From Avisuccinivibrio_A sp964399665 (GTDB lineage: Bacteria > Pseudomonadota > Gammaproteobacteria > Enterobacterales > Succinivibrionaceae): a stretch of DNA of 25,274 nt. The stretch is from contig CAYNSI010000006.1 of NCBI GenBank assembly GCA_964399665.1, positions 1-25,274 of the forward strand, given 5' to 3'. The notes below the pieces were generated by a model that worked only from the letters and a program-made list of their open reading frames with translations, had not been told where the DNA came from and searched no databases. How positions within the stretch are numbered: position 1 is the stretch's first letter; the number at the start of each line of letters is the position of its first letter. The position numbers and the translations under genes were made by a program. Of the stretch, positions 1 to 7,771 are shown in pieces.

Positions 1-327
1 TCTAATAAGATCTGCTGCCAAAATCTCAGGCAAATTAGCGGTTGTGAGCTTAATCACTGTTCGAATCGTAAGCCGTATTAAGGATCCTCCAGCCTTGGGA
101 GGGTATGGTAAAGATCCGTAAAGTACGGGGGCTGAAAATCTGCCAAAGGCAGCATCTGATACCACAATCTTGTGATCTAGATCATTTTTTATTAAAAAAC
201 CTAAAAATAACTGTAAATAAATCTACGAAAGTGACGTTATTAGGTTAACAGGCGGTATGGTATTCGGCATTGTCCGGTTTCAATTTAGGAGAGAAATAAA
301 GATTTTGCTTTATCGGGGGGTCACTTT
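1..327. other. Non-coding leader upstream of flaG
   Basis: No convincing reading frame is present; the longest frames open at the left edge close within about 40 codons and resemble nothing I recognise. The stretch holds small dyads: CCTCC/GGAGG near 86-103 and CTGCC-AAA-GGCAG at 140-152. A CRP-like palindrome lies at 171-186, followed by a T run and an A/T-rich segment. A G-rich Shine-Dalgarno stretch (315-320) lies just before the flaG ATG. I could not find a convincing sigma28 or sigma54 promoter. Confidence 0.5.
171..186 (+). promoter_or_regulatory. Candidate CRP-binding site upstream of flaG
   Basis: TGTGATCTAGATCATT matches the CRP consensus TGTGA-N6-TCACA perfectly in the left half and in three of five bases on the right, with a fully palindromic centre. 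It lies about 140 bp upstream of the flaG start in A/T-rich DNA. CRP control of flagellar genes is known in gammaproteobacteria. A role here is inferred from the motif only; the same palindrome followed by six T could alternatively be a weak terminator. Confidence 0.45.
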
Positions 328-828
328 ATGAATGTTACCAGCACGAATGACAAAGTGACTTTTGATACGTCACAACTGCAGGCACTGTCAAATGTCAGCG
401 TCTCTGAGGAGTATGAGACTGCCTCAGGAAGCAACAATCTTTCTTCGGCACAGACTGTTGAAGCTGCAAAAGACAGCTCAGGAATTGCGCAGTACCTTAA
501 TCAGGCTAATGCACAAGAAGAATCTTCAGCTTTTGAGGAAGAGTCTCTCGAGGATACTGCCCAAATGGCTACCGAGCTTGTTTCACAGCTTACTTCCAAG
601 GATATTGCTTTGTCCTTTTCAGTTGATAAGGACATTAACAAAACTCTTATTTCCGTGACCGACAGGGCAACTGAAAGCATTATAAGGCAGATCCCTTCTG
701 AGGAATTTGTCAAAGTAGTCAAGAGTATGCAGAAATTACGGGAGGAAGCTCCGGTTGCAGTTGAGATCAATTCAGCAGCTGCCGAGCGTCCTGAACTTAA
801 AGGGCTGCTTTTTGATAACGATGCTTGA
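328..828 (+). CDS. flaG: FlaG family flagellar protein
   Basis: A 166-residue protein whose C-terminal half carries the FlaG family pattern: a hydrophobic strand (FSVDKDINKTLISVTDRAT), then the hallmark IIRQIPSEEF at about residues 117-126 and a helix leading towards the end. The N-terminal 70 residues are Ser/Glu-rich and low in complexity, as is usual for the family. FlaG is associated with flagellar filament length control and is normally encoded next to fliD and fliS. Here fliS follows directly and fliD is absent. The ATG at 328 has a G-rich Shine-Dalgarno sequence 7 nt upstream. A perfect hairpin terminator follows about 15 bp after the stop, so flaG probably ends its own transcript. The family is clear; the exact role is inferred. 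Confidence 0.88.
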   Translation: MNVTSTNDKVTFDTSQLQALSNVSVSEEYETASGSNNLSSAQTVEAAKDSSGIAQYLNQANAQEESSAFEEESLEDTAQMATELVSQLTSKDIALSFSVDKDINKTLISVTDRATESIIRQIPSEEFVKVVKSMQKLREEAPVAVEINSAAAERPELKGLLFDNDA

Positions 829-842
829 GCATATTGTTCTCT

Positions 843-876
843 CATTAAAAAAGCGCCTGCAGGCGCTTTTTTAATG
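843..876. terminator. Perfect bidirectional terminator palindrome
   Basis: A 34-bp perfect inverted repeat centred between 859 and 860 has a G/C core AGCGCCTGCAGGCGCT flanked by six A on one side and six T on the other. It can act as an intrinsic terminator on either strand. It separates flaG from fliS, implying that fliS needs its own promoter or read-through. Confidence 0.9.
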
Positions 877-950
877 TCAAAGCCCGTGGCATAATTTCAA
901 CCTGGGTGTTAAGTTCGGTTCCCCACGACTGAACCCTGGAGAGTAAGACC

Positions 951-1391
951 ATGTACGGACGCAACCTTAAAGCTTATCAAAGGACCAATCTTGAGGCAGA
1001 ATTATCTGTTGCAAGTCCGCACCGCGTCGTACAAATGATGTTTGAAGGGCTGCTCGAGCGCCTGGCTCAGGCAAAAGGTGCCATCGAGCGTAAGGATTAT
1101 GAATACAAGTCAGACAGATTGTCCAAGGCGGTGGGGATCATCAACGGCCTGCAGATGTCACTTGATCCCTCCTACAATAAAGAGCTGGGGGAGCGTCTTT
1201 CCAGTCTTTACGAATATATGAAAGAGCGATTGAATGAGGCTGCCGTGAAAATGGACCCTGACCCCATAAATGAGGTAATTTCCCTGGTAAACCCCATTAA
1301 AAAAGCCTGGGATCAAATTCCGCAGGAAGATAAAGACCAGATGAACCAGATCCTTGAGAATAAGCGCTCTCAGGAGGATGGCGGCGCCTGA
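951..1391 (+). CDS. fliS: Flagellar export chaperone FliS
   Basis: A 146-residue protein starting MYGRNLKAYQRTNLEAELSV. The YxxTxxxSPHRVVQMMFEGLLERL arrangement is the FliS signature: a flexible N-terminus followed by an antiparallel helical bundle. FliS binds the disordered C-terminus of flagellin in the cytosol, prevents premature polymerisation and delivers flagellin to the export gate. Length is only slightly above that of E. coli FliS. GGAGAG at 937-942 gives a well-spaced ribosome site for the ATG at 951. It is cut off from flaG by a strong terminator, and its stop lies only 5 bp from the convergent mutH stop. The filament cap gene fliD, usually between flaG and fliS, is missing here. 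Confidence 0.93.
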   Translation: MYGRNLKAYQRTNLEAELSVASPHRVVQMMFEGLLERLAQAKGAIERKDYEYKSDRLSKAVGIINGLQMSLDPSYNKELGERLSSLYEYMKERLNEAAVKMDPDPINEVISLVNPIKKAWDQIPQEDKDQMNQILENKRSQEDGGA

Positions 1392-1396
1392 ACTCC

Positions 1397-2071
1397 TCAC
1401 AGCCTGAACATGTTTTTACATATGGATTTGGTAAAGTTAGCCCTGAAATAAAATCCCCTTGGTCTGGTAAGTCCTGTTTCCCCGCTTTCATTGATATAGG
1501 GCACCAGTTCCCTGCCTGAAGCCCCCTTTGGGCGCACCTGCACAATAGTGCCCATCCGGGCGTTAAGCTCATGGGCTCTTCCCAAACTTATCTGCTCCAT
1601 CACCTCTTCATAATCGTCCCTAATAACACTTAAAGTCTTTGCATCAGGCTTGAAAAGATAATAAGCCAAAATGCGCCTTTGCGGTTTTGCAATTGCTTTG
1701 GAGCCTTCTATGGCAACAAACAGGATCAGGGAAATTTTTTTATAAAGGAGACTTTCAAAAAAGTTGTTAAGGGGTCTTTTCCCAAGGTTTAAATGGCAGA
1801 TAAAGGTAGATTCCAGCGGCATACGCCTTTCATCTACCGGGATGGTTTTAAGCTCTATTAAAAGATTGGGAAAATCCGGGATGGGAAGCTTTCTGGCATC
1901 AGCCCCCAAGGCAATTTCCAAAAGCTCTCCGTTAAACCCCTTGGCATTCTTTAAATTTGCAGGCAGGGGCACCTCAAGTTCACGGGCAAGCTCTGCTATG
2001 CTTTTACCTACAATGTTATCCAGGCGCTCTTTAAGCTCCAAAAGGGATTTTGGGGCAGGGATTTTTCGCAT
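1397..2071 (-). CDS. mutH: DNA mismatch repair endonuclease MutH
   Basis: A 224-residue MutH/Sau3AI-type endonuclease, close in length to E. coli MutH (229 residues). MutH is activated by MutS-MutL and nicks the unmethylated strand at hemimethylated GATC sites to start mismatch repair. The catalytic constellation is intact: E52, then D66 in PDFPNLLIELKTIPVD with E73 and K75, the D-x6-E-x-K nuclease motif. The ATG at 2071 lacks a clear Shine-Dalgarno sequence, so translation may be weak. Its presence implies Dam methylation in this organism and is a strong marker for gammaproteobacteria. It is transcribed away from rppH and converges on fliS. Confidence 0.95.
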   Translation of the reverse strand: MRKIPAPKSLLELKERLDNIVGKSIAELARELEVPLPANLKNAKGFNGELLEIALGADARKLPIPDFPNLLIELKTIPVDERRMPLESTFICHLNLGKRPLNNFFESLLYKKISLILFVAIEGSKAIAKPQRRILAYYLFKPDAKTLSVIRDDYEEVMEQISLGRAHELNARMGTIVQVRPKGASGRELVPYINESGETGLTRPRGFYFRANFTKSICKNMFRL

Positions 2072-2428
2072 AATCTTTGTTTCTGCATCAGGTTAAGAGG
2101 GAAGCAGCAACAGCGATCTTTGAATCAGGCTGCAACAGCACTTCTTAGGACACCAGGCTATGATACCGCAGAAAGTATCAAATTGCCGCCTGTTGGAGGG
2201 GCTTTAGGTCCAAAAGCCTTTTAAATTGGAGCACAAAAAGTTCCTTAACAAGAGCACTTAAGTCCCAAAAGGCGGGGTTGTCAGGCTTAAATGAGCCTGC
2301 CAAGGTAAGCTGCTTTGGGATCTTTTTGGGAATTTTTTTATTAACGTATTGGGGGCTTTAGTGCCTTCGTGCGATAATCATGGGAATTGGAAATAGTTTC
2401 CATAGTAAGCAGTTAAAGGATCTTGGCA
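2072..2428. other. Divergent mutH/rppH intergenic region with strong dyads
   Basis: No protein-coding frame is convincing. The region contains GGCTTT-N7-AAAGCC followed by four T (2200-2222). A nested structure follows: outer arms TCCCAAA (2263-2269) and TTTGGGA (2314-2320) enclose the perfect hairpin CAGGCT-TAAATG-AGCCTG (2282-2299). T-rich stretches run to about 2343. The rppH promoter candidate lies at 2349-2378. The nested structure may be a small RNA or a leader of mutH on the other strand. Confidence 0.45.
2349..2378 (+). promoter_or_regulatory. Candidate extended -10 promoter for the rppH operon
   Basis: TGCGATAAT at 2370-2378 is an extended -10 element (TG-N-GATAAT), with a poor -35 candidate TTGGGG at 2349-2354 and an 18-bp spacer. 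Transcription would start near 2385, about 45 bp before the rppH start. No other promoter is obvious before srmB, so this may drive rppH-ptsP-thyA-sdhE-srmB. Confidence 0.45.
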
Positions 2429-2944
2429 GTGATTGATAGTGACGGGTACAGGCCCAGTGTTGGAATAGTCATAAGCAATCGCCAGGGTCAGGTATTGTGG
2501 GCCAGGCGCATCCGCCAGAACTCATGGCAGTTCCCCCAGGGCGGAGTAAACAGCAGCGAAAAAGTACAGGATGCCATGTACCGTGAGCTCTATGAAGAAT
2601 TGGGCCTGGTACCTGAGGATGTAAAAATTTTGGCAACCTCAAGAACTTGGTATCGTTATTGCCTTCCCAAACGGATGATCAGGTATCAGGATGATCCTGT
2701 CTGCCTTGGGCAGAAACAGAAGTGGTTTTTGTTATCCCTCCAGGGCAGGGGCCAGTCAGATATTAAATTAAATCGCCAGAGCCATCCTGAGTTTGATGAT
2801 TGGCGCTGGGTTTCCTATTGGTATCCGGTAAGACAGGTGGTAGCTTTTAAGCGGGATGTTTACCGCCGTGTACTGACGGAATTTGCACCTACTGCCCTGT
2901 TCGGCAGAAAAGATAAATACGCCGGGATAAAAAGGAGCTCTTAG
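2429..2944 (+). CDS. rppH: RNA pyrophosphohydrolase RppH (Nudix)
   Basis: A Nudix hydrolase that removes pyrophosphate from the 5' triphosphate end of mRNA, triggering RNase E-dependent decay. The Nudix box is complete in the pattern GG-x5-E-x7-REL-x-EELG, with the REL at about residues 48-50. Flanking family motifs are present (SWQFPQGG, YRYCLPKRMIRY, GQKQKWFLL, WRWVSYWYPVRQVVAFKR). I chose the GTG at 2429 because it gives the N-terminus MIDSDGYRPSVG, matching E. coli MIDDDGYRPNVG, and sits 8 nt after AAAGGA. An in-frame TTG six bases upstream would be too close to that ribosome site. Length is about 171 residues. ptsP follows after 13 bp, as in E. coli. Confidence 0.95.
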   Translation: MIDSDGYRPSVGIVISNRQGQVLWARRIRQNSWQFPQGGVNSSEKVQDAMYRELYEELGLVPEDVKILATSRTWYRYCLPKRMIRYQDDPVCLGQKQKWFLLSLQGRGQSDIKLNRQSHPEFDDWRWVSYWYPVRQVVAFKRDVYRRVLTEFAPTALFGRKDKYAGIKRSS

Positions 2945-2957
2945 CGAGGAGAGAGTG

Positions 2958-5294
2958 ATGGACGAAAGACATAGTAAACTTTTGCTCGCCCTGCGCCAGA
3001 TCACCGAGGAAGTTTCAAAGCAGGAGAATGTTGAAGAGGTTCTGAAAGTCCTGGTCAGGCGTATCAGGGAAGCCACTTTGGCAGACTGCTGCTCGCTGTA
3101 TCTTTATGAATCCCTGCGTGACAGATTTAGACTAAGAGCAACTGACGGTCTGTCGCCTGAGGCTGTAGGTAAGGCAGTTTTACAAAACGGCGAAGGCCTT
3201 GTCGGGGTTGTAGGAAAGACCCGTAAGCTTCTGGATCTTGCCGATGCCCCCTCCCACCCGGGCTTTAAATATCTGCCTGATGTAGGCGAGGATGAGTATA
3301 TGTCCTTTTTGGGGGTGCCTGTCTTAAATCAGGGGGATCTTTTAGGGGTTCTGGTTATTCAAAGCACGGACAAAAAACAGTTCGGCCCCATAGAAGAGTC
3401 ATTTATGGTGACCTTGGCCGCCCAAATTGCAGGAATTATTGCAGTTACCAGAAATGAGGGGGATGACGATAAGAATATCAAGAGGATCAGGGGAGTAAGC
3501 GGCACCGGAGGGATGGCAATAGCAAGGGCTTTGGTCTGGCAGCCGTGGATTTCCATTGATCAGGTAAAGGTAATGCATTCTGAAGATCCTGACATGCAGC
3601 TTGAGCTTTTTCATCAAACTATGTTCCAGCTGCAAGTTGAGATGGACAGGGCTGCTTTGAAGATGGAGGAAAGCGACAACTCAAAGGCAGTTTTCGGGTA
3701 CATGTCAGGATACGGCAGGCTGCTTGATGATGTTTCCTTTCAGGATGAAGTTGACGAAGTGATCTCTTCACGCTCAGTGCTTGCTTCATCAGCTATCAAG
3801 ATTGTTATTGAAGATCGTCTTAAAAAGGCCGTGGAGGCCGATGACAACGATCTGTATGCGGATATCAGGGATTTTGCCCAGGTATTAATTTCACGGCTGG
3901 TGCATGCTTCAGCACGTGAGTTTGAACTTAATGAAAAGGTTATTTTGGTGATGGACTCTCTGCCGGCTGCCATGTTGGCAGAACTGCCCAGGGACAAAAT
4001 TGCAGGCTTTGTGGCAGTGTCCAACACCACTTCCTCACATGCCTCAATATTAGCCCGAGATCTGGCAATTCCGTCGGTAGAGGGGGTCGACATTGATCTT
4101 TCAGCAGTAGACGGCAGGACTCTTATTATTGACGGCAGGAATGCTGAGGTGCTTATCGATCCGCCCTTGTCGATCATCGATGAGTATAGGGAGCTTATTT
4201 CTCAGCATCAGGAGCAGAAAGATCTCTTTTTCAGGGAAATAGCAGAGGAGCCGGTCACTATTGATCGCAAACGTATCACTGTGCAGCTTAATGCCGGACT
4301 TAACAGTGATCAGGATGAAAGTGGTCTTAAAAATATTACTGACGGGATTGGTCTTTTCCGCTCAGAAGTGGCCTTCATGCTGACCCAGACTTTTCCCACC
4401 TCAAAGCAGCAGGAACAATGGTATGGCGATCTTTTGGGAAAATTTGCCCCTAAAACTGTCTGTATCCGAACTTTGGATATAGGCTCGGACAAGATGCTGC
4501 CTTACCTTCCCATAAAAGAGGTAAATCCTGCCTTCGGCTGGCGGGGGGTCAGGGTTACCATAGATCAACCCCAGATCCTGATGACCCAGCTTAAAGCTAT
4601 GCTGCTTGCCCATCAAAAGTACGGCAATCTGGAAATTATGGTCCCCATGGTGTCGCGTATTGATGAGATACAGTTTATGAAGAAGGCGCTGTATCAGGCT
4701 GCAGCCGAAATTGAGGAGCGCTCCGGGGATAAGATAAAGATCCCAGGCTTTGGCATCATGCTTGAGGTGCCTGCGGCAGTATACTTTTTGGAAGATTTTA
4801 TTGATGAGGTGGATTTTCTTTCCATAGGATCCAATGACCTTATTCAATATCTTTTGGCAGTTGACAGATCCAATCCTAGGGTATCGCGTTTTTATGATCC
4901 CTTCCATCCAGCCGTGGTAAGGTGTTTATCCTATCTTCTTAAGACATCAGCAAAGCATCACAAGAGGATTAATGTCTGCGGTGAACTTGCAGGAGAGCCT
5001 TTAGGCTGCCTCTTGCTGCTGTCATTAGGTTACACCAACTTATCAATGAATTATTCTGAAATTGCGCGTATCAAATACATGATAAGACATGTTGCCTTAG
5101 ATGAGCTTTTAATTGCAGGACAGGAAGCTTTGAAGCTTACCGACTGCACCAAGATCAGGGCTCTTTACGAAAAAGTGGTGGAAAGAAGCGGTCTTGGCAG
5201 GGTAGTTTCCATTGCTGAAAATCTGCATCAGGCCTACAGCCTTGGAATATCAGAAAGTTTGGACAATCATTTAACAAAAAGCAAAGGGGCATAA
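2958..5294 (+). CDS. ptsP: PTS-Ntr phosphoenolpyruvate phosphotransferase PtsP (EI-Ntr)
   Basis: Cytosolic first enzyme of the nitrogen-related PTS; it takes phosphate from PEP and passes it to NPr (PtsO), then to EIIA-Ntr (PtsN), neither of which is in this window. Domains: an N-terminal GAF domain (about residues 20-165, sensing glutamine in characterised enzymes), the NPr-binding helical domain (about 180-300), and the swivelling phosphohistidine domain with NTTSSHASILARDLAIPSV (active-site His361). The PEP-binding TIM barrel follows (GIGLFRSEVAFM, FGWRGVRV, FGIMLEVPAA, FLSIGSNDLIQYLLAVDR, NVCGELAGE with the catalytic Cys). All key motifs are intact. The ATG at 2958 is 6 nt after AGGAG, better spaced than the GTG immediately before it. 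thyA starts one base after the stop; lgt, which lies between them in E. coli, is absent. Confidence 0.95.
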   Translation: MDERHSKLLLALRQITEEVSKQENVEEVLKVLVRRIREATLADCCSLYLYESLRDRFRLRATDGLSPEAVGKAVLQNGEGLVGVVGKTRKLLDLADAPSHPGFKYLPDVGEDEYMSFLGVPVLNQGDLLGVLVIQSTDKKQFGPIEESFMVTLAAQIAGIIAVTRNEGDDDKNIKRIRGVSGTGGMAIARALVWQPWISIDQVKVMHSEDPDMQLELFHQTMFQLQVEMDRAALKMEESDNSKAVFGYMSGYGRLLDDVSFQDEVDEVISSRSVLASSAIKIVIEDRLKKAVEADDNDLYADIRDFAQVLISRLVHASAREFELNEKVILVMDSLPAAMLAELPRDKIAGFVAVSNTTSSHASILARDLAIPSVEGVDIDLSAVDGRTLIIDGRNAEVLIDPPLSIIDEYRELISQHQEQKDLFFREIAEEPVTIDRKRITVQLNAGLNSDQDESGLKNITDGIGLFRSEVAFMLTQTFPTSKQQEQWYGDLLGKFAPKTVCIRTLDIGSDKMLPYLPIKEVNPAFGWRGVRVTIDQPQILMTQLKAMLLAHQKYGNLEIMVPMVSRIDEIQFMKKALYQAAAEIEERSGDKIKIPGFGIMLEVPAAVYFLEDFIDEVDFLSIGSNDLIQYLLAVDRSNPRVSRFYDPFHPAVVRCLSYLLKTSAKHHKRINVCGELAGEPLGCLLLLSLGYTNLSMNYSEIARIKYMIRHVALDELLIAGQEALKLTDCTKIRALYEKVVERSGLGRVVSIAENLHQAYSLGISESLDNHLTKSKGA

Positions 5295-5295
5295 A

Positions 5296-6090
5296 GTGAG
5301 AGTCTATTTGGATCTTATGAAGGAGATCCTGGAAAAGGGCGAAGATCGTAAAGATCGCACGGGTGTTGGTACCAGATCTATTTTCGGAACCCAGATGCGC
5401 TTTGATTTAAGCGAGGGTTTCCCTCTGTTGACCACTAAAAAAGTACATCTAAAATCAATTATTTATGAGCTTTTGTGGTTTTTGCGGGGAGATACTAACA
5501 TTAAATATTTGCACGATCATAATGTCACCATATGGGATGAGTGGGCAGATGTTAATGGGGATTTGGGGCCCGTTTACGGGCATCAGTGGCGTCACTGGCG
5601 CTGCCCTGACGGCAGAAGTCTTGATCAGATACAAAATGCCGTTGACACCATAAAGCACAATCCTTCTTCAAGAAGAATCATTGTCACTGCCTGGAATCCT
5701 GCCGATGTTGACAATATGGTCCTGCCGCCGTGTCATGCCCTGTTTCAGTTTTATACCGCGGGAAATAAGCTTTCCTGCCAGCTTTATCAAAGATCCTGTG
5801 ACTTTTTTTTGGGAGTTCCCTTTAACATAGCCTCTTATGCGCTTTTGACCATGATGATGGCCAAAGAATGTGATCTTGTCCCGGGAAGCTTTGTCTGGAC
5901 GGGAGGAGATACCCATCTTTACTTAAATCATTTTGAACAGGCAAAAGAGCAGCTGTCACGCACCCCAAGGGCCCTTCCTGTTATGAAAATAAGGCGCAAA
6001 GCCCCCAGCATCTTTGACTACGAGTATGAAGACTTTGAGTTAGAAGGCTATGACCCCCATCCTGCCATCAAGGCTCCTGTTGCAGTCTAG
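5296..6090 (+). CDS. thyA: Thymidylate synthase ThyA
   Basis: Converts dUMP to dTMP using 5,10-methylenetetrahydrofolate. At 264 residues it is exactly the length of E. coli ThyA, and the nucleophile falls at the same number, Cys146, in LPPCHALFQF. Other signatures: DRTGVGTRSIFG, the RRIIVTAWNPAD segment (dUMP phosphate arginines), QLYQRSCDFFLGVPFNIASYALL, and a C-terminal closing loop (HPAIKAPVAV). Start is GTG at 5296, 6 nt after GGGG and one base after the ptsP stop TAA, indicating translational coupling. The first 85 bases carry an unusual cluster of GATC sites. sdhE follows closely. Confidence 0.97.
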   Translation: MRVYLDLMKEILEKGEDRKDRTGVGTRSIFGTQMRFDLSEGFPLLTTKKVHLKSIIYELLWFLRGDTNIKYLHDHNVTIWDEWADVNGDLGPVYGHQWRHWRCPDGRSLDQIQNAVDTIKHNPSSRRIIVTAWNPADVDNMVLPPCHALFQFYTAGNKLSCQLYQRSCDFFLGVPFNIASYALLTMMMAKECDLVPGSFVWTGGDTHLYLNHFEQAKEQLSRTPRALPVMKIRRKAPSIFDYEYEDFELEGYDPHPAIKAPVAV

Positions 6091-6099
6091 GAGGCGAAG

Positions 6100-6369
6100 A
6101 TGACGGAAATTAACTGGGGCAGAATAAAATGGCAGAGCAGAAGGGGGATGCGGGAGCTGGATTTGATGCTGCTGCCTTTTGTAGAGCATGATCTGCCCAA
6201 TTTAGATCAAAGATACATTGAAGATTATCTGGATCTTCTTGAAGCTTCCGACTTAGAGCTGTTTCGCTGGCTTCACGGCAGGGAAGAGCCTAATAGTCAA
6301 AAAAGAAGAGAGCTTGTTGCCCTTATTATCAAAAAGCATGAAAACCGCAGGGGCACAGAGGGTGTGTAA
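6100..6369 (+). CDS. sdhE: FAD assembly factor SdhE (YgfY/CptB family)
   Basis: An 89-residue helical protein of the usual SdhE size. The diagnostic RGxxE motif is present as RGMRE (residues 15-19), followed by the typical LDLMLLPF segment and the DLELFRWLHGREEP region near the C-terminus. SdhE promotes covalent attachment of FAD to the flavoprotein subunits of succinate dehydrogenase and fumarate reductase. In an anaerobic succinate producer the relevant client would be FrdA, but that is inference. It lies between thyA and srmB with a GGAGGCGAAG ribosome site before ATG 6100. Its stop codon overlaps the srmB start by one base (TAATG). The usual partner ygfX is not next to it. Confidence 0.9.
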   Translation: MTEINWGRIKWQSRRGMRELDLMLLPFVEHDLPNLDQRYIEDYLDLLEASDLELFRWLHGREEPNSQKRRELVALIIKKHENRRGTEGV

Positions 6370-7724
6370 TGGAGTTTGCCGACTTTAGCCTTAAAGAGCC
6401 TCTTTACCAAAATATTCAAAATCAAGGCTGGCTTAATCCAACTCATATTCAAGATCTCGTGATCCCTGCAGCAATAGCAGGTTCTGATATTTTAGGGGGC
6501 GCCCCTACGGGAACCGGCAAAAGCGCTGCTTTTTTAATCCCCATTATTAATGCCCTGTTAAAAACCCCGGGGCACAGAGGGAAGATGTTCGCTCTTGTTT
6601 TGGAGCCGACAAGAGAACTTTGCATGCAGGTAAAACAGGCAGCAGAAGATCTTTGCAAAGACACTGACATCAAAGTTGCCGCGATAACCGGGGGGCAGTC
6701 ACGGGAAGAGCAGAAAAATTCTTCTTCTGAGATTGTAATAGCAACTCCCGGCCGTCTTGGTGAAGCTTTGAAAAAAGAGTGGCTCAATCCAGGTTCTGTT
6801 GAGATTTTAGTCATTGATGAAGCCGACAGAATGCTCGATTTGGGCTTTTTTGATGAAGTAGTCAGAATTTGCAGTAAGGTTCGCAACCGCCGCCAGACCA
6901 TGCTCTTTTCTGCCACCCTGGAGGGCAGAGGGGTGCAGGATTTTGCTGATTTTGTGCTCAATGAGCCCCTGGTGGTGCGTATAGGCAGCGGGGATGAGGG
7001 TGACGTTAAACTGCCAGATCTTTTAAGATGCCGTGCCTATTATGCGGACAATGCCGAGAAGAAGATTGAGGTTTTGGTCCATCTTTTAACTACCGCAAAG
7101 ACCCGCGCCCTTATTTTTGTCCGCACTAAAGACAGGGTGCAGTTTGTCGGTGCCAGGCTTAAGAGGGCAGGATTTTCCTGTGCCATGCTGCAAGGAGATC
7201 TTGGACAAAGCGACAGAACAGCATCCTTAAATAAATTCAGAACTAAGGCATGTGATCTTCTTGTGGCAACCGATGTTGCCGCAAGAGGCCTTGATATTCC
7301 AGAGGTTGCCTGTGTCTATAATTTTGATCTTCCAAGGGGGCCTGTTACCTTTGTACACAGGGCAGGGCGTACTGCAAGGGCAGGAGATAAGGGAGTTGTA
7401 GTATCCTTTGTAGAGAAAAATGAAATTGTGCTTTTGGAAAAAATTGAGCGCTATACCAAAAGGCAGATGGAAAGAAGACAGGTAAAAGGGCTGACAGGGG
7501 AATTCCCCGAAGCTGTTGAGATAAAAACTTTTTCTAAAAATAAGCTTACGAAAAAATCCCGTGCAAAGGCACAAGAAGATCTTAAAAATGAGAAAAAAAA
7601 CAGCAGGAAGGATAAAAAGCGGCATCGGATCATTAAAAATAAGGGTAAACCTGATTTTGCAGCCAAAAGAGCTAAAAAAGCCCTGATGATGGACAAAAAG
7701 GCGCAAAATGAGGTTAAATCATAA
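6369..7724 (+). CDS. srmB: DEAD-box ATP-dependent RNA helicase SrmB
   Basis: A 451-residue DEAD-box helicase. N-terminal Q motif with the upstream aromatic (FADFSLKEPL, THIQDLVIP), Walker A APTGTGKS (K51), PTREL, GG, TPGR, DEAD (150-153), SAT, then domain 2 with IFVRTKDRV, ATDVAARGLDIP and HRAGRTARAG, and a long Lys/Arg-rich tail. Assignment to SrmB rather than RhlE or RhlB rests on GGAPTGTGK (E. coli GSAPTGTGK), LFSATLEG followed by VQDFAD, and the tail KKRHRIIKNKGK resembling E. coli KKRHRDTKNIGK. SrmB helps early assembly of the 50S ribosomal subunit. It begins inside the sdhE stop codon, so it is translationally coupled. Confidence 0.87.
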   Translation: MEFADFSLKEPLYQNIQNQGWLNPTHIQDLVIPAAIAGSDILGGAPTGTGKSAAFLIPIINALLKTPGHRGKMFALVLEPTRELCMQVKQAAEDLCKDTDIKVAAITGGQSREEQKNSSSEIVIATPGRLGEALKKEWLNPGSVEILVIDEADRMLDLGFFDEVVRICSKVRNRRQTMLFSATLEGRGVQDFADFVLNEPLVVRIGSGDEGDVKLPDLLRCRAYYADNAEKKIEVLVHLLTTAKTRALIFVRTKDRVQFVGARLKRAGFSCAMLQGDLGQSDRTASLNKFRTKACDLLVATDVAARGLDIPEVACVYNFDLPRGPVTFVHRAGRTARAGDKGVVVSFVEKNEIVLLEKIERYTKRQMERRQVKGLTGEFPEAVEIKTFSKNKLTKKSRAKAQEDLKNEKKNSRKDKKRHRIIKNKGKPDFAAKRAKKALMMDKKAQNEVKS

Positions 7725-7771
7725 GAATGTGGGAAGATGAGCACCTTCGAAGATAAACTAAGGAGCAGACC

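Noticed and set aside
250..275. Sigma54-like TGG...TTG element upstream of flaG
   Set aside because: The -12 GC dinucleotide is missing and the spacing is off by one.
2423..2428. TTG start codon for rppH
   Set aside because: It is only 2 nt from AAAGGA and adds two residues absent in RppH; GTG 2429 is better.
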